Part shown: positions 1 through 11,240 of the stretch, piece by piece
How the letters are laid out: every line of letters begins with the position of its first letter
How positions within the stretch are numbered: the first letter of the stretch is position 1
Source of the DNA: Bathynomus jamesi
Taxonomy: Eukaryota; Arthropoda; Malacostraca; Isopoda; Cirolanidae
DNA: 64,000 bases
Direction of reading: 5' to 3'
Assembly (NCBI GenBank): GCA_023014485.1
Contig: JAJOZX010000938.1
Location: 92,501 to 156,500, forward strand
The notes under the pieces: generated by a model
Database searches by the model: none
Told to the model about the DNA's origin: nothing
What the model saw: only the letters and a program-made list of their open reading frames with translations
Program-made: the position numbers and the translations under genes

Positions 1-13
1 TTGGTTAAATACC

Positions 14-256
14 GTGACTCGGGACTTGTTGGGGGAACTTGATATACCGGGTTTTAAACTCTTTCCTAATGATAGGTTACATAGATTTGGAGGCGGCGTT
101 TTGCTGTACATTCGTAATTCCCTTAGGGCTATCGAGGTTAAGTTAGATTTTCCGGCAGCAATTAATGCGATCTGTGTTGAAGTTAGGGCGCGTAGTATTA
201 GTTTTAATTTTGTTGTTGTTTATAGACCTCCCGTTCAACCCCTCGATATAGACTAG
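14..256 (+). pseudogene. LINE-A apurinic-like endonuclease fragment
   Basis: This is the middle of an APE-type endonuclease, the domain that nicks target DNA to prime reverse transcription. The translation contains the pattern RFGGGVLLYIRNSL, followed by a strand ending VVVYRPP, both typical of LINE endonucleases. The reading frame stops at 256, and the catalytic GDFN region expected next lies in a different frame at about 300-350 (ggagacttt aactgcccta atg), so there is at least one frameshift. The N-terminal third lies outside the window. Confidence 0.75.
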
Positions 257-374
257 ATTTTACTCACTTCTTGGTAATTTTATTGACAATCGGAATAGTA
301 TAATTTCGGAGACTTTAACTGCCCTAATGTTAATTACGAGAATTTTACGGGTAATGAAGAGGGTTTGAGACTGG

Positions 375-1802
375 TTGAGTTTATGGACGATAACTTTTAC
401 GACAGATAGTTACCGAACCAACGCGCGTGATAATATCTTAGATTTGGTGATGACGAACGGCGAGAATATAGTCGAAGGTTTAGAAGTAGGCGAGAGTTTA
501 GGATGTAGCGATCATCAAATTCTTAGGTTTAAGTTATTGATAGAAAACACTCAGGATAGTAACGTAATAGAAGTCCCTGATTTTCGTAGGGCTAATTTTG
601 ATAGTTTTGCTGATAGGATGAGAGTAGTGGACTGGGATAACTTATTTATGGGTAATGACACAAATTTGCGTTGGGTGGCGTTTAAAGAAAGTTTTAGGAA
701 TATTGAAAGGGAGTTTATTCCTCATAGGCCCAAGCGCGTTAGAAATCGTGATAGGCCGAAGTGGTGGACCAGGGAAGTAGGCGAGTTCATAAACGAGCGT
801 AATAGAGCGGATAGACTTAACAAGGTCAATGGCCAGGTAGCTAATTTTAATAGATATATCGAGCTTAGACGTCAGGTTAAAAGATCAGTTAGGAATGCTA
901 AGCGTAATTTAGAGATAGTTATAGCTGCGGATAGTAAACATAATCCAAAAAAGTTTTTTGAATACGTAAATAATCGTAAGCCGGTAAAAGATAACATAGG
1001 CCCTCTAGTGGATGTAAATGGCGCTTTGGCTTCTGACGCTCAGGCGATGGCGGGTATTTTCAATAACTTTTTTGCGACAGTTTTTACCGTAGAAGACGTA
1101 AATAATGTCCCCGACGTTGACGATATCGTTCCATTTAGTAGCGAGACTATTTTAGATGAAATAACTGTTTACGAGGCTGAGATTGCGCATTATATCGATA
1201 GGCTAAAAATTGGCAAGGCTCCAGGCCCTGACGCTTTTTATCCTAGACATTTGAAAGATTTGAAAGACGTTATCGTAGGCCCCTTAGCGAAGATTTTTAA
1301 TCAGTCACTCGAAACGGGGATTATTCCTGAAGACTTCAAATTAGTTAACGTCACGCCTATTTTTAAAAAAGGCGACCGCGCGGCGGTAGCTAGCAATTAT
1401 AGGCCCATTAGCTTAACGTCAATTGTCGGTAAACTTTTGGAATCCGTAGTTAGGGATCGTATTATCGATCACTTAGAAAGTAGGGGTTTGATTAATAGTA
1501 GTCAGCACGGGTTTCGACGCCATAGGTCTTGTTTAACTAATTTGTTAGAATTTTATAACGAAATAGTGCGCGAATACGATAGGCATAGGGCAGCTGACGT
1601 TATTTATTTAGATTTTAAAAAGGCGTTCGATACAGTTCCGCATAGGAGACTAATTGCGAAGGTTAAAGCGCTCGGTATACGCGGTCAGGTAGCTAACTGG
1701 TTAGAAGAATGGCTTCGTGCTAGGAGGCAGAGGGTCGTAGTTAATGGTAGTGAATCGGGGTGGTTAGAGGTAGGTAGCGGTGTCCACAGGGTTCAGTGTT
1801 AG
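375..1802 (+). pseudogene. LINE-A endonuclease C-terminus and reverse transcriptase
   Basis: This 475-codon frame holds the last part of the endonuclease (SDHQILRFKL, the SDH catalytic motif), then the linker, then the RT fingers and palm. RT motifs in order are APGPDAF (about codon 280), NYRPISLTSIVGKLLE, QHGFRRHRSCLTNL and the catalytic DVIYLDFKKAFDTVPH (motif A). The frame ends in a stop at 1800-1802, just after the motif that should read GVxQGSVLGP, so the second catalytic aspartate pair is in another frame. Known LINE ORF2 proteins are about 900 residues, so about half is here. Function is lost. Confidence 0.85.
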
Positions 1803-2529
1803 GCCCATGTTATTCGTTATTACATTAACGACATAGATGTAGGATTGACTAGTAACGTGTCAAAATTCGCGGACGATACTAAAATAGGCGGTAAGGTTGT
1901 TAACGAGGACGATAGAAATAGGATCCAAGACGATGTAGACAGGATTATGGAGTGGACGGATAAGTGGCAGATGCAATTTAACGTAGATAAATGTAAAGTT
2001 TTGAATTTAGGTTCTCGCAACAATAATACGCGTACACGATGGATGATAGGGAGTTAGCGAGCGTTGACGAGGAGGAAGTAGATTAGGCGTACGCGTAACT
2101 AAAGATTTAAAGGTTAGGAACCAGTGCCTGGAGTCTTGCGCAAAAGCTAATAGGATGTTAGGCTTCATAGCGCGTAATTTCGAATTTAAATCGAAGGATA
2201 TTATATTGCCCTTTTACAAGTCCCTAGTCAGGCCTCATTTAGAATATGCCGTTCAGTTTTGGTGCCCGTACTTGCGTGAGGATATTGATAGGTTAGAAAG
2301 GGTTCAGCCTCGTGCCACGAAACTTATTCCGTCATTGCGCAATAAGCCTTATGAAGATAGGATTAAAGAGTTAGACTTGTATTCACTCGCAACTAGAAGA
2401 TTAAGGGGGGAGCTTATTGAAGTTTTCAAAATCGTTAATAACATCGATAACGTAAATTTTGACAAACTGTTCACTTTCGATAATAGTAATACTCGCAATA
2501 ACGGATTTAAGTTGCGTGGCAGACGTTAA
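1803..2529 (+). pseudogene. LINE-A reverse transcriptase palm end, thumb and C-terminal domain
   Basis: This is the continuation of the RT after a frameshift. One frame (1845-2057) carries FADDTKIGG, the YADD-box equivalent, and the thumb segment ending KCKVLNLGS. A second frame (2155-2529) carries the conserved LINE C-terminal region with LPFYKSLVRPHLEYAVQFW and RVQPRATKLI. A stop and another shift lie between about 2057 and 2155. The catalytic residues survive, but the reading frame does not. Confidence 0.8.
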
Positions 2530-2798
2530 TTACTAATATCGCTAAAAACTTCTTTACGTTTAAAGTAATGATAAATGGAATAATCTTCCCTCGTCAGTCG
2601 TTCATTCTACCAGCGTTAATATTTAAGAACCGTCTTGACAGACATTTTAAAAGTATTAACGTTGTTTAAATTAAAAAAAAGAAAGTTAACAACAGGAGCT
2701 CTGGTGGTGGTGCTCGAGGATGAGTCTGTTGACGATGAATGCCAGCTTGTGACATGCCAGCGTGTGATGCCAGCAATAAAAAAAAAAAAAAAAAAAAA

Positions 2799-3330
2799 TT
2801 AGACTAACACGAACGTAGATGTAGCTCGTAGCGTAAACTAACCACTTTTTGTTTAACTGTACCTGCTTTTTTTTTTTTTTTTTTCTTATCTCCTTCTTTG
2901 CATGTCTGTAATCTCTTTACTTGCATGTTTGTAGTTTGCATGGTATGACAGTGAGTTAAGACTGTGTTTGCATGGTTTGTAAGCGTTCTTATTTTACTTC
3001 TTTTCATCTTTCACCCCTCCCTATTTTCTCGACTATTTTCTGACTTGTCGGCAGTGGCCGGCGGATGATGATGGTGAGACTTTTTCCTCTTTTTCTGAAT
3101 GAATGTTAACCCACGAATGATAGGTGTTGCTCCTTACTTAACCCCTTATTCTCCTCTCTTCTCTTAACCCCCTACTCTTTCCTTTCTCTCGGGCTAGCCT
3201 TAGAGTGGATCTTAGGGTCTTTGTTAGCCTTAGCTTCTGTAGATCTGTAGATCTGGGGACCATCTCTTGGACGGTGTATGGACCTGATGGGGCTCCTCCT
3301 GTTATTCTTGCGCATCAATGCCAACATCCC
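2799..3330. other. Non-coding stretch with poly(T) run, no gene seen
   Basis: Directly after the LINE-A tail there is a pyrimidine-rich stretch with an 18-T run at about 2867-2884 and CT-rich segments to 3190. No open frame here has recognisable content. The poly(T) could be the tail of an inverted retroposed copy, but I see no matching body. Confidence 0.5.
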
Positions 3331-4400
3331 GACAAGCAAACGCCTACGTTTTTGCTTATCATCTTGTACTTTACCTCCCTGCTAAAAGTTTGCTTTCATT
3401 CAACCTGTCCCAGGAGGGCTAACCGCCCTAAGCCCTTCAGTCAAAATGTTTTGATTTCTTGCCTATCTAAAATTTTTTAAACTAACCTTAATAGGAAGAA
3501 TCTTAACCACCTCTCTTCTCACAATATTCTTTCATATCGTCAGTACGGGGTCCCAATGGTAATTCTAACGATGATCTTCTTGCATATCGCCCTGATTCAT
3601 GGTCTTCCTCCTTTCAGGATTTCGGTGAAACTCCTGCTATTGCGCTAGACATATCGAAAAGTTTTGATAGATTGTAGTACAAATTTCTAATATCCAAATT
3701 GCTAACCTGTGGATTTTATCCTACTATCTATGTCTTCACCTCTAATTCTCCCTCTAGCCATCCTATAGCAGCGATTGTAGATGGCCTCTATTCTTCTAAC
3801 GCTATCAACAGATGTGCTCCTCAGGGACTCTGCTCTGTCAGCCAATCTTTTCCTTTTATTTATTAATGATTTTTAATTCGCCCTTCCTATCCTATTCGGT
3901 CCTATACCAATGGCCCCACACTTTACTTCTCAGCCCGCTCCCCAGAGCGTCCTTCTCAACAGTCGCACTATGATCCGTGTAGGACGACTATGGAGCACCT
4001 GACTTCTGGACTTTCTGTTATCTCTGATTGGGTCAGAGAATACATTGCGACTTTCACTGGTTCAAAATTCGGTTCCTCCGTCTATCTATTCGTCACATTC
4101 TTCAACAGGATTATAACCTTGTCTTCAACAATATACACCTCATCTTTTCCCTTCACTTATCAACCCGGCATTTCCTTTCTCGCGATTTTTCCTGTAAGAT
4201 CGCATATACTATCTTTCCAAAACATCTTCTAAGGGGCTAGGCGCAATGTACTACCTTACAGTTTCTTAGCCCTCGCTCAGTTGATGCCTCTGTGCAGGAC
4301 GTTATCCATCTCTGTATGGAATACGCTTGGAGGGCTTTTCGTGGGCAATCGCCGAAGATTGCGGCGATTGTTCCTTCCTGCCTAAAAACAAAACAAAACA
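3331..4400 (+). pseudogene. Highly decayed non-LTR reverse transcriptase relic
   Basis: Reading across frames gives a recognisable but badly broken LINE reverse transcriptase. A segment ending CLSKIF precedes NILSYRQYG (3520-3545), matching the conserved SKxFE...LLSDRQYGFR region. ALDISKSFDR (3640-3670) corresponds to catalytic motif A. CAPQG (3815-3830) followed by FLLFINDF-like text corresponds to the GVPQGS...LFINDL region. Near 4240-4330, GAMYYL and a Y-x-x-x-MEYA-like segment match the LINE C-terminus. Stops and indels are frequent. It is older than LINE-A, with an A/C-rich tail (AAAACAAAACA) at 4384-4400. Confidence 0.6.
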
Positions 4401-4714
4401 AAAAAGAGTATTTTTAAGCACTTACCCACATGAATGTAATTCTTGCCTCATATTATGGATTCATCACCTTTACACATAAATACTTCAGCAGCACGGTGCT
4501 GGGTTTAATACCTTTGCTTTACTCCATAGGCTTACCTATATTCCTCAAACTCTTGAAGCAGTTTTGATGTTTCTTGATAAAAATATCTTAACTAGTCAAT
4601 ATGACTAGAAATAATATATATATATATATATATGAAAAATTATTTCACGAAAGTGACACGTGAAAAGTATTATGATGAATAAAACCACGAAGGAAAAAAG
4701 AAACACACAAACGG

Positions 4715-4754
4715 GTGCTCAAGCGCTTTCGTCTAATGACATCCTCAGGAACAC
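4715..4754 (-). ncRNA. Compact hammerhead ribozyme motif of PLE-2 copy A
   Basis: Read on the minus strand, a 6-bp stem I (GTGTTC with GAGCAC, one G-U pair) encloses core CTGAGGA, an extra T, a 3-bp stem II (GTC/GAC) with ATTA loop, then GAAA, GCGC and TT before the 3' side of stem I. All conserved hammerhead core residues are present. Stem III is reduced to the self-complementary GCGC, so a fold with two molecules sharing stem III is expected. Hammerheads in Penelope elements, including dimer-cleaving short forms, are known from the literature. Activity here is inferred. Confidence 0.75.
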
Positions 4755-4822
4755 TGGAGTGAAAGGACAGATCAAGGCAATATATAGGTTACAAAAATAA
4801 ACATACATACATACATATTCAT

Positions 4823-4833
4823 AATATATATAC

Positions 4834-4916
<83 letters not shown>

Positions 4917-4918
4917 AG
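4823..4918. repeat. (TA)n microsatellite
   Basis: A nearly pure TA dinucleotide tract interrupted by single CA steps, inside the 3' non-coding part of PLE-2 copy A. Confidence 0.95.
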
Positions 4919-4964
4919 TAAGCATAGAAAAAATTGTGGGAGGAGCAAACATTTATATGGGAGA

Positions 4965-5173
4965 TTGACACTTTTAGCACTTCAGCCGACATTCATATAA
5001 ATTCAAATGGCTTGTGTTATGAAACAGGTCACAAAAGAATAAAGAAATAAAAATAAATATAAATATAAATTGAGAAAAAAATTAATTACAAAATAGTGCC
5101 TTAGTGATATATATGTCACAGCCTAAATAATCATAAAGAAATAAACAGGCAAATAAAAAACCCACAAATATAT

Positions 5174-5237
<64 letters not shown>

Positions 5238-5830
5238 ACACTTTAGCACTTTGGCCGACCTTCAATATAAATTCAAATGGCTTGTTTATGGAACAGGTCA
5301 CAAAAGAATAAAGAAATAAAAATAAATATAAATATTGTAAGTGGAGTCTACAAATTCAAGCTCAAAAGGGAAAGTTTTACAATCAATTTAATAGATGATG
5401 CCAAATTGATATATATGTCACAAAGAAATAAAGAAATAAACCAAAAATAAAAAAAATAATAAAAAATAATAATAATAAATTGAAAGATAAATTTTAAGAG
5501 AGGCACACCAATTTATAAGGGAAAAATTACCACAGGTTTTTTAGTTATTGTCCGAATCATGCATATTATAGTCACAAACGACTAAAAAAGTACAAGTAAA
5601 TATAAATTGGAAAACAAAATGATGCCTAGATGATATATAAAGAACCATAAAATATATATACAACATATATACGGTATATATACGAAATATAAACGCAATA
5701 TATACAGAATATATATATATATATATGCATAAGGGAAAAAAATTACCAGATTTGTTTCTATAATTATTGTCTGAAAAAACGGTAGGTCGCAAAAGAATAA
5801 AGAAATAAAAATAAATATAAATTGAAAAAA
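4965..5830 (-). repeat. Tandemly repeated PLE-2 3' non-coding units
   Basis: A unit containing 'gcacttcagccgac', 'aaattcaaatggcttg', 'ggtcacaaaagaataaag' and a run of AAATAAATATAAAT is seen at about 4975-5090 and again at about 5235-5335. Partial copies occur at about 5500-5640 and 5740-5830. The copies are separated by (TA)n. The equivalent region of other PLE-2 copies is single, so this one has expanded in tandem. Confidence 0.6.
5168..5234. repeat. (TA)n microsatellite
   Basis: TA tract between the first two tandem PLE-2 3' units. Confidence 0.9.
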
Positions 5831-5868
5831 TTACAAATAATACACCTACACATGTACACATGTATACC

Positions 5869-5908
5869 CGCATAACAAATATATATACATATACACACAT
5901 ATATACAA

Positions 5909-5943
<35 letters not shown>

Positions 5944-6023
5944 CACATACAAGCTTGACCTTCGCGAAATGAGAAATCATCGCGCAGAACCTTTGTGAGG
6001 TTGTAAGGTAAGGTAAGGTACAT

Positions 6024-6069
<46 letters not shown>

Positions 6070-6077
6070 TAACTGCA

Positions 6078-6109
<32 letters not shown>

Positions 6110-6215
6110 CACACATACATACATACATATACACACATATACATACAAACACATTTAACTGCAATGACCACACACATACTCACATACACATACATACATA
6201 CACATACTCGCATAC
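5869..6215. repeat. Compound (CA)n/(TA)n/(CATA)n microsatellite
   Basis: Alternating AC, TA and ACAT repeats, with a short non-repetitive insert at about 5948-6020 (see the dispersed short repeat finding). The long minus-strand open frames rich in Tyr, Val and Cys across this stretch are repeat artefacts. Confidence 0.9.
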
Positions 6216-6270
6216 AGCAAAAAATTGAAAAATAAAATTGTAAGAGAAACAAAAGACAAAAACAAATTTT

Positions 6271-7970
6271 TTACCAAAGATTTAACAACCTGCCCTTTTT
6301 GTTTAAATCCATTCTGAAGGAATTCAGAGCAACGGGATCGAGTTGAAACAGACCTTTACTCATGTTAAGGTTATTTGTAAGTTGAATTATAGCCGACTCA
6401 AGAATATTTCTATTAACAATGTTGCTAGAGTGAAACAAAACTGAAACATTATTCCAATCAATACAATGGGATAACTCTGACAAATGGACAAAAAGGGCAC
6501 TGGACAACTGTCCCGTTCTAACGGAATATTGATGCTGTTTTACACGCGTTTGCAAATCCTTTCCCGTCTGACCTATGTAAAAGGAATCACATTGCTTACA
6601 CCCAATTTTATAGATAATGCCTAAATTATTGGTAGGACTATTTTTTACTATGATGTTTTCACAATATTGTTATATGAAAAAACTACACTGATATCCAAAA
6701 GTTTAAGTACATTAGCAATGCCTAAGAAGCCGGGAAAAATGGAAGTACTAAAAATATTCTTTGACAAGGTGCGAGTGTTATTATTCACACGATAGAAGGT
6801 TCGTTTAGCCTTATTAAGACAAGATTCCATGAACGCAGATGGGTAACACAGCTCACTTCCAATACCGTTGATATTTTCCAATTCGGCATCGATGTATTCC
6901 GGACTGGCGATCCTAAGAGCGCGGAGAAACATTGAGGAAAATATGGCCTTTTAATAGGGGTGTCATGTCCAGAGTAAAAGTGTACGTAGGACAAATTGTT
7001 TTTTTTTTCCGATAGATACTAAACTTAAAACCCGGGCTATCCTATGAACACGCACACAAAAAACGGGATTGAGTTGTCTTGTTCCACTTCTAAAGTAAAT
7101 TTAATGGAGGGGACTTGGTCATTTAACTGAAGAGGAAGTCATCCAGGTCACGATTCATGGGCCAGATACACAAAATATCGTCGACGTACCGCAACCAAGG
7201 GATGCCAACCCCCAGGATTCTCGGAATGTAAGTAATTTCAAAAAACTCCATATAAATATTGGAGAGAAGGGGCGACAAAGGGTTGCCCATGGCCATTCAA
7301 AAACTGATAATGCTCGCCATTGAAAGTGAAAGTTTACAATCCTTGATACAAAGCTTAATAAGCTCCAAAACAGTTTGTGTGCAGGTAATGGTAAATCATA
7401 ATTATGTAATTCTCGGGCGAGAAAGTCAAGCATTCATCAATCGGCACTTTTGTGAACAATGAACAAACGTCGAAACTGATCAATCTATCGTTGGTATTAA
7501 TGCGAACATTATTCAATTTTTCAGTGAGATCCATGGAATTTTTTACGTGTGAATCAGAGACGGTTCCAAGAATGGGGGACAAAACATTAACAAGCCATTT
7601 GGAGAGTTTATAGGTAATAGAGCCACCGAGCTAATAATAGGGCGCATAGGGTTACCGGGGTTGTGGGTTTTAATAAGACCATAAAGGTAAGGCAGAGCAG
7701 GTGAAGTGGACAAAAAAAGGGGAATTAAATCCTTATGATCTTGAGAATGCGTTTCAAGCCACTATTGAATGATTTGAATGACATCATCCTGTGGGTTCTT
7801 CCTATTCATTCCTATTTTCACGTATGTGGCGGGGTCCTGAAGCAGCTCATTCATCTTTCCAATGTAACCACTTTGTCCATAATGACTAAGGTGTTAGCCT
7901 TGTCTGCTTTAGTAATTAGTCATTTGACGAAAGCGCTTGAGCACCCCTTTGTGTTTCTTTTTTCCTTCGT
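6271..7970 (-). pseudogene. PLE-2 copy A reverse transcriptase/GIY-YIG ORF, broken
   Basis: This is the Penelope ORF, an RT related to telomerase fused to a GIY-YIG nuclease. On the minus strand the N-terminal HITKADK-type segment lies near 7880-7930, RT motif SFDVCSLFTKVPIDE near 7440-7520, the MGNPLSPLLSN-type motif near 7270 and the YVDDILC motif near 7170. The GIY-YIG domain (IGCKQCDSFYIGQTG-like, then TRVKQHQYSVRTGQ) lies at about 6510-6620 and the frame ends at 6271. At least four frameshifts separate these blocks. It is closely related to the 42.9-46.2 kb copies. Confidence 0.8.
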
Positions 7971-7985
7971 GGTTTTATTCATCAT
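7922..7985 (+). repeat. Inverted PLE-2 terminal segment with 3' half of a hammerhead
   Basis: TTGACGAAAGCGC followed by the stem I strand GAGCAC and the pyrimidine-rich tail ending TTATTCATCAT matches the terminal segment at 4680-4730 in reverse orientation. The first half of the ribozyme (CTGAGGA) is missing, because the copy is joined at that point to the 5' end of the minus-strand ORF. Confidence 0.7.
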
Positions 7986-7989
7986 ATAT

Positions 7990-8214
7990 ATATATATATA
8001 AGAACATGTACAGAATTTGAAAATGATGCAACTTTTTCATCAATGAATCTACAGGCCTTAATAAATCTACTAAGCATAAAACATAGCTCTGATAAACCTT
8101 GTGGAGATTTAATACTGTTGATAGCTTTGTAAACTTGATTTTTCTAGAGAATCTAACTACTGTGTAGTTTGTTTTTAAGAAGCTCGTATTCAGCAATTTT
8201 CTCTTCTTTTCCAG
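7990..8214. other. Non-coding, no feature recognised
   Basis: AT-rich sequence between the PLE-2 end and the polymerase relic. The open frames are short and carry no motif. Confidence 0.4.
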
Positions 8215-9304
8215 GGCATCGTGTAACGAGTCGTTTAAAAGATCCCGAAATGCATTACCACCAACATGCTCAAGTGGCGGTAAGTGGGATCGAAAGAATA
8301 AACAGGGGCCCTTTGACTCTGCTATTGAGGTAACCCCTCAAGCAACCATCCAAGACCTCTACACCTCCGCAGGCATTAAAAGATCTAGACATGGTGAAGA
8401 TCAATCTCCTGCCACATGCGGTATGGAAGCTAAACGAACAAGGTACAGCATATCATTCAGCTCTGAGGACAAATATCCGTTGCCGACAAACTCATTGTCG
8501 AGGGAGCCAAATGAACAATGTCCTGAAAACCTCCAGCCTTACACGTCACCTGCAACATTCCATGCCCCTTCAAGGGCTACCGCTAGCCATACAGAGAGAA
8601 TGATTTATCATTCAACCAACGGTGTATCTCTTACCTTAATGCAAAATGCGAGTAATACCCATACACTTTCTAGAAGTCGCTACAACGTCAGAATTGACCC
8701 CCGAGTCGCATATTCGAATGGCTTCGAACAAGGACTCTCCAGCGTAGTTCAGTGTGGCATCGCATATGCTCTTCAGAACAATAATGATCGGGAGACCCGA
8801 GTAAGGTTGGCATTTGGGATTGAGCCAAATAGCGGAGATAGTGATCAGTTCTGGATAGTAATACCTTACAGAAACCTGGTGGCAGAAGATGTTGAGTACA
8901 TCCTTTCGCGTTTTGCACAAGCCTCTCAAAGTGGATCAAAGTTTAGCCTGGAGAATTTCACGGTTGAAATTGACCACTTGTTCCGTGTTGTGGGTCATAG
9001 TGCCACACCTTATACTCTTAACTTCAATTGTCAGGCTATTTACAGACGGCATATAAACGTCGATCGTGGTTGCGGCTTTATAGCAGCGGTCATAGCACGT
9101 ATGTTTACTGTACTAAATACACGGGCCCAAAAAATTTGGTTGCCTACGGTAGTGGAGCATGCCCGTAAACTAGCTGTAGACTGTAAACTTGAGTTTGACT
9201 GTAATATGGGTCCTGAAGAGTTGACGAAGGTAGAAGAACAGATGAAAGTTAGGATTGCCGTGTTTGGCGTGGATCAAGATGGTAGAACAAACGTATGTTT
9301 TTAA
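8215..9304 (+). pseudogene. Maverick-type DNA polymerase B, N-terminal region
   Basis: The main frame (8423-9304, 293 codons) is the non-catalytic N-terminal region upstream of a protein-primed family B polymerase. It contains DRGCGFIAAVIARM and, later, KIWLPTVVEHARKLA, which look like the N-terminal region of Maverick/Polinton polymerases. Coding-like sequence also precedes it at 8215-8420 in other frames. The frame is lost after 9304, and the next 170 bp connect through shifts to the exonuclease part. I do not recognise a catalytic activity in this part. Confidence 0.55.
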
Positions 9305-9472
9305 AGCAGTGTGAGAGATCGTACAAGGCCCCTACTTGTTTTTAGGGATGGTGGGAACAACTTACCTTCCTATTAGATGCATCAGAGATCTTTACGTAAA
9401 CTATGATAAAAGTTGAAAATATGGACGACAGCACGATTTGTGTAAGGGCGTCTCGAGTTTACGAATGATCTG

Positions 9473-10335
9473 TTGAAACATTGTAAGGAATGCCACATGG
9501 TATGTGTGCAGTGTAAAAGCCCCAAATGCGAAAGTCGTGTAGTTGACGCTGAGAAGGCGACTGTAATGTATGTAAGCGCGTGTTTTTCAATAACATCTGT
9601 TTTGAATCACCATAAATCGAATGGCACGTGCAGGAAAATAAGGATTTGTGAGTGTGGTATGTTTCACACAATGGATAATTGGGGGAATTTCAAGCATAAA
9701 TGTGATGAAATTCACTGTTCTACATGCCATGAGAAATATAAGGCGGTTGGGGTAAAACATGTATGTTATATGAAAGATGCTAAGCCTAAAAATAGACATT
9801 GTATAACTGTGTATTACGATATAGAAACATATACGAATGCTGAGACCAAAGAGGTTATCCCGCATCTACTTGTAAGCCAGACTATCTGTGATGAGTGCAT
9901 GGATGTCGAGTGTGATGAGTGTCACAAATGTGGTAAACGGACAACCATTTTTAAGGTGTCTGCAGGAGAGTCCCCTGTGAAACTCTTTATGTCCTATATT
10001 GTCAAGCTAGCGGACAAGTTTAAAAAAATGACTGTGTATATTCTCGCCCATAACGGGGCAAAATTTGACACACAGTTCCTTTATAAGGAGTTGCTTGAGC
10101 ACGAGTCCCCTGAGATATTTACAGGTGATCCCTTGAATAGAGGAAACAAACTTATACAGATGCAAATAAGAGGTAATGTACAGTTTAAAGATACCTTGCT
10201 GTTCGCTCCATGTAAATTGGCAAAACTACCCAAGGTCATGGGCGCAGCAGCTGAAGTTTCAAAAGGATATTTCCCTTACACTTTCCTCACTAGCGAGACT
10301 TTAAATTATGTCGGCGCACCACCCCCCAAGCACTA
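9473..10335 (+). pseudogene. Maverick DNA polymerase B, zinc-binding and 3'-5' exonuclease part
   Basis: The segment begins with a cysteine/histidine-rich region (CKECHMVCVQCKSPKC; later CSTCHEKY) that probably binds zinc. The exonuclease motifs of family B polymerases follow: Exo I as YYDIETYTN (about 9812-9838) and Exo II as AHNGAKFDTQFL (about 10045-10080). A conserved block KGYFPYTFL lies near 10265. The frame runs into the mariner insertion at 10336. This is the replication polymerase of a Maverick/Polinton. The copy is dead because it is split by a transposon and by frameshifts further on. Confidence 0.85.
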
Positions 10336-11240
10336 CAGGGCGTCCCAAAAAAATGTATACACACTTTAACAGCTGATAGCTCAATTGATGTTTTTTTCTT
10401 TCCAAGTGAAACCCATTAGAATTAATAATGGCAGTCAGACTAAGCTTTGAACAAAGGAAATTCATTTTAAAATGCTACTGGAAGTGTGAAAACGCAGTTG
10501 AAGTGCAAAGACAGTTTAGGAGGGAGTTTCAAACAGATCACCAACGCGACTTACCATCACTCGAATTAGAGATAAGTTTTGAAGCGATGGAACTGTTCAG
10601 AATGTCCACAAGAAGCGTTCCGGAAGACCACGGACATCGACAAGCCCCACAAAGCAAGAAAGAGTACTGGAAACGTATCACCAAAGTCCAAGAAAATCTG
10701 TGCGGCAAGCGAGTCGTGAGGTAGGAATTTCAGAATCGTCTGTCCAACGCATTTTGAAGCGCTGTCAATGGAAAAGTTACATTCCAAGATTAGTCCATGC
10801 TATTAATGAAGATGATGATCCGGACCGAAGAGTGGAGTATTGCGAGTGGTACTTGGCACGATGTGGATGTGGATTGGACGAAGGGGTTTCGTAGAATACC
10901 CTCCGCGTTCACCAGACCTCACACCACTAGACTTTTTTTATGGGGATACTGAAAGACAAGTCTACGCTATAAAACCTGCAACAGTCGCTGAATTGAGAGC
11001 AGCCATTGAACGAGAATGCACACAAATACCAAACGAAATGTTTCGTGATGTTTGCGATTCCATTGCTTCGCGTTATCAGCAGTGCCTGGACCAGAACGGA
11101 CGTCAGTTTGAAAACATGCGTTGACAAAACAATTAAATAATGTCTGTAGATTCTATTACATTTTGAAAATGAAATGTATTTTAATAAACACTGCCTTTAT
11201 AATTATTTAAAGTGTGTATACATTTTTTTGGGACGACCTG
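10336..11240 (+). mobile_element. Mariner-family element inserted in the polymerase gene
   Basis: Terminal inverted repeats of about 33 bp start CAGGGCGTCCCAAAAAAA at the left and end in the complement of CAGGTCGTCCCAAAAAAA at the right. They are flanked by TA on both sides (10334-10335 and 11241-11242), the duplication made by Tc1/mariner insertion. The element is 905 bp, shorter than an autonomous mariner, and lacks most of the catalytic core. Confidence 0.9.
10428..11124 (+). pseudogene. Mariner transposase, internally deleted
   Basis: Three overlapping frames give the N-terminal DNA-binding region ([28 protein letters not shown], a helix-turn-helix) and the extreme C-terminal catalytic motif RSPDLTPLDFF with following text. 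The segment that should hold the first two catalytic aspartates is missing between about 10860 and 10890, so this copy cannot transpose by itself. The start at 10428 gives MAVRLSFEQRK, the usual mariner beginning. Confidence 0.8.

Larger units (their letters stand above)
1..2798 (+). mobile_element. LINE-A, CR1/L2-like non-LTR retrotransposon, 5' end outside window
   Basis: This is a non-LTR retrotransposon copy entering the window already inside its endonuclease domain. Endonuclease, reverse transcriptase and C-terminal domain follow on the plus strand in at least four frames, so it is a dead copy. After the last ORF there is a short 3' region with an AATAAA at about 2773, followed by a run of about 20 A (2779-2798) that I take as the 3' tail. 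Codon use is rich in TAGG and CG compared with the AT-rich surroundings, which suggests a distinct family. The clade call rests on RT motifs such as NYRPISLTS and FADDTK. Confidence 0.85.
4632..7985 (-). mobile_element. Penelope-like element PLE-2, copy A (minus strand)
   Basis: This is a Penelope-like retroelement with RT plus GIY-YIG endonuclease, read right to left. Its 3' end contains a long non-coding part and terminates in a hammerhead-bearing terminal segment (4632-4762). The coding part is 6271-7970 and is frameshifted. At its 5' end the minus-strand copy is fused head-to-head to the terminal segment of another copy in plus orientation (7922-7985), so the ends look like inverted repeats. 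Related copies lie at 42.0 and 42.9-46.2 kb. Confidence 0.8.

Noticed and set aside
5541..6252. Four overlapping minus-strand ORFs rich in Tyr, Cys and Val
   Set aside because: They translate (CATA)n, (CA)n and (TA)n microsatellite DNA and have no non-repeat content.
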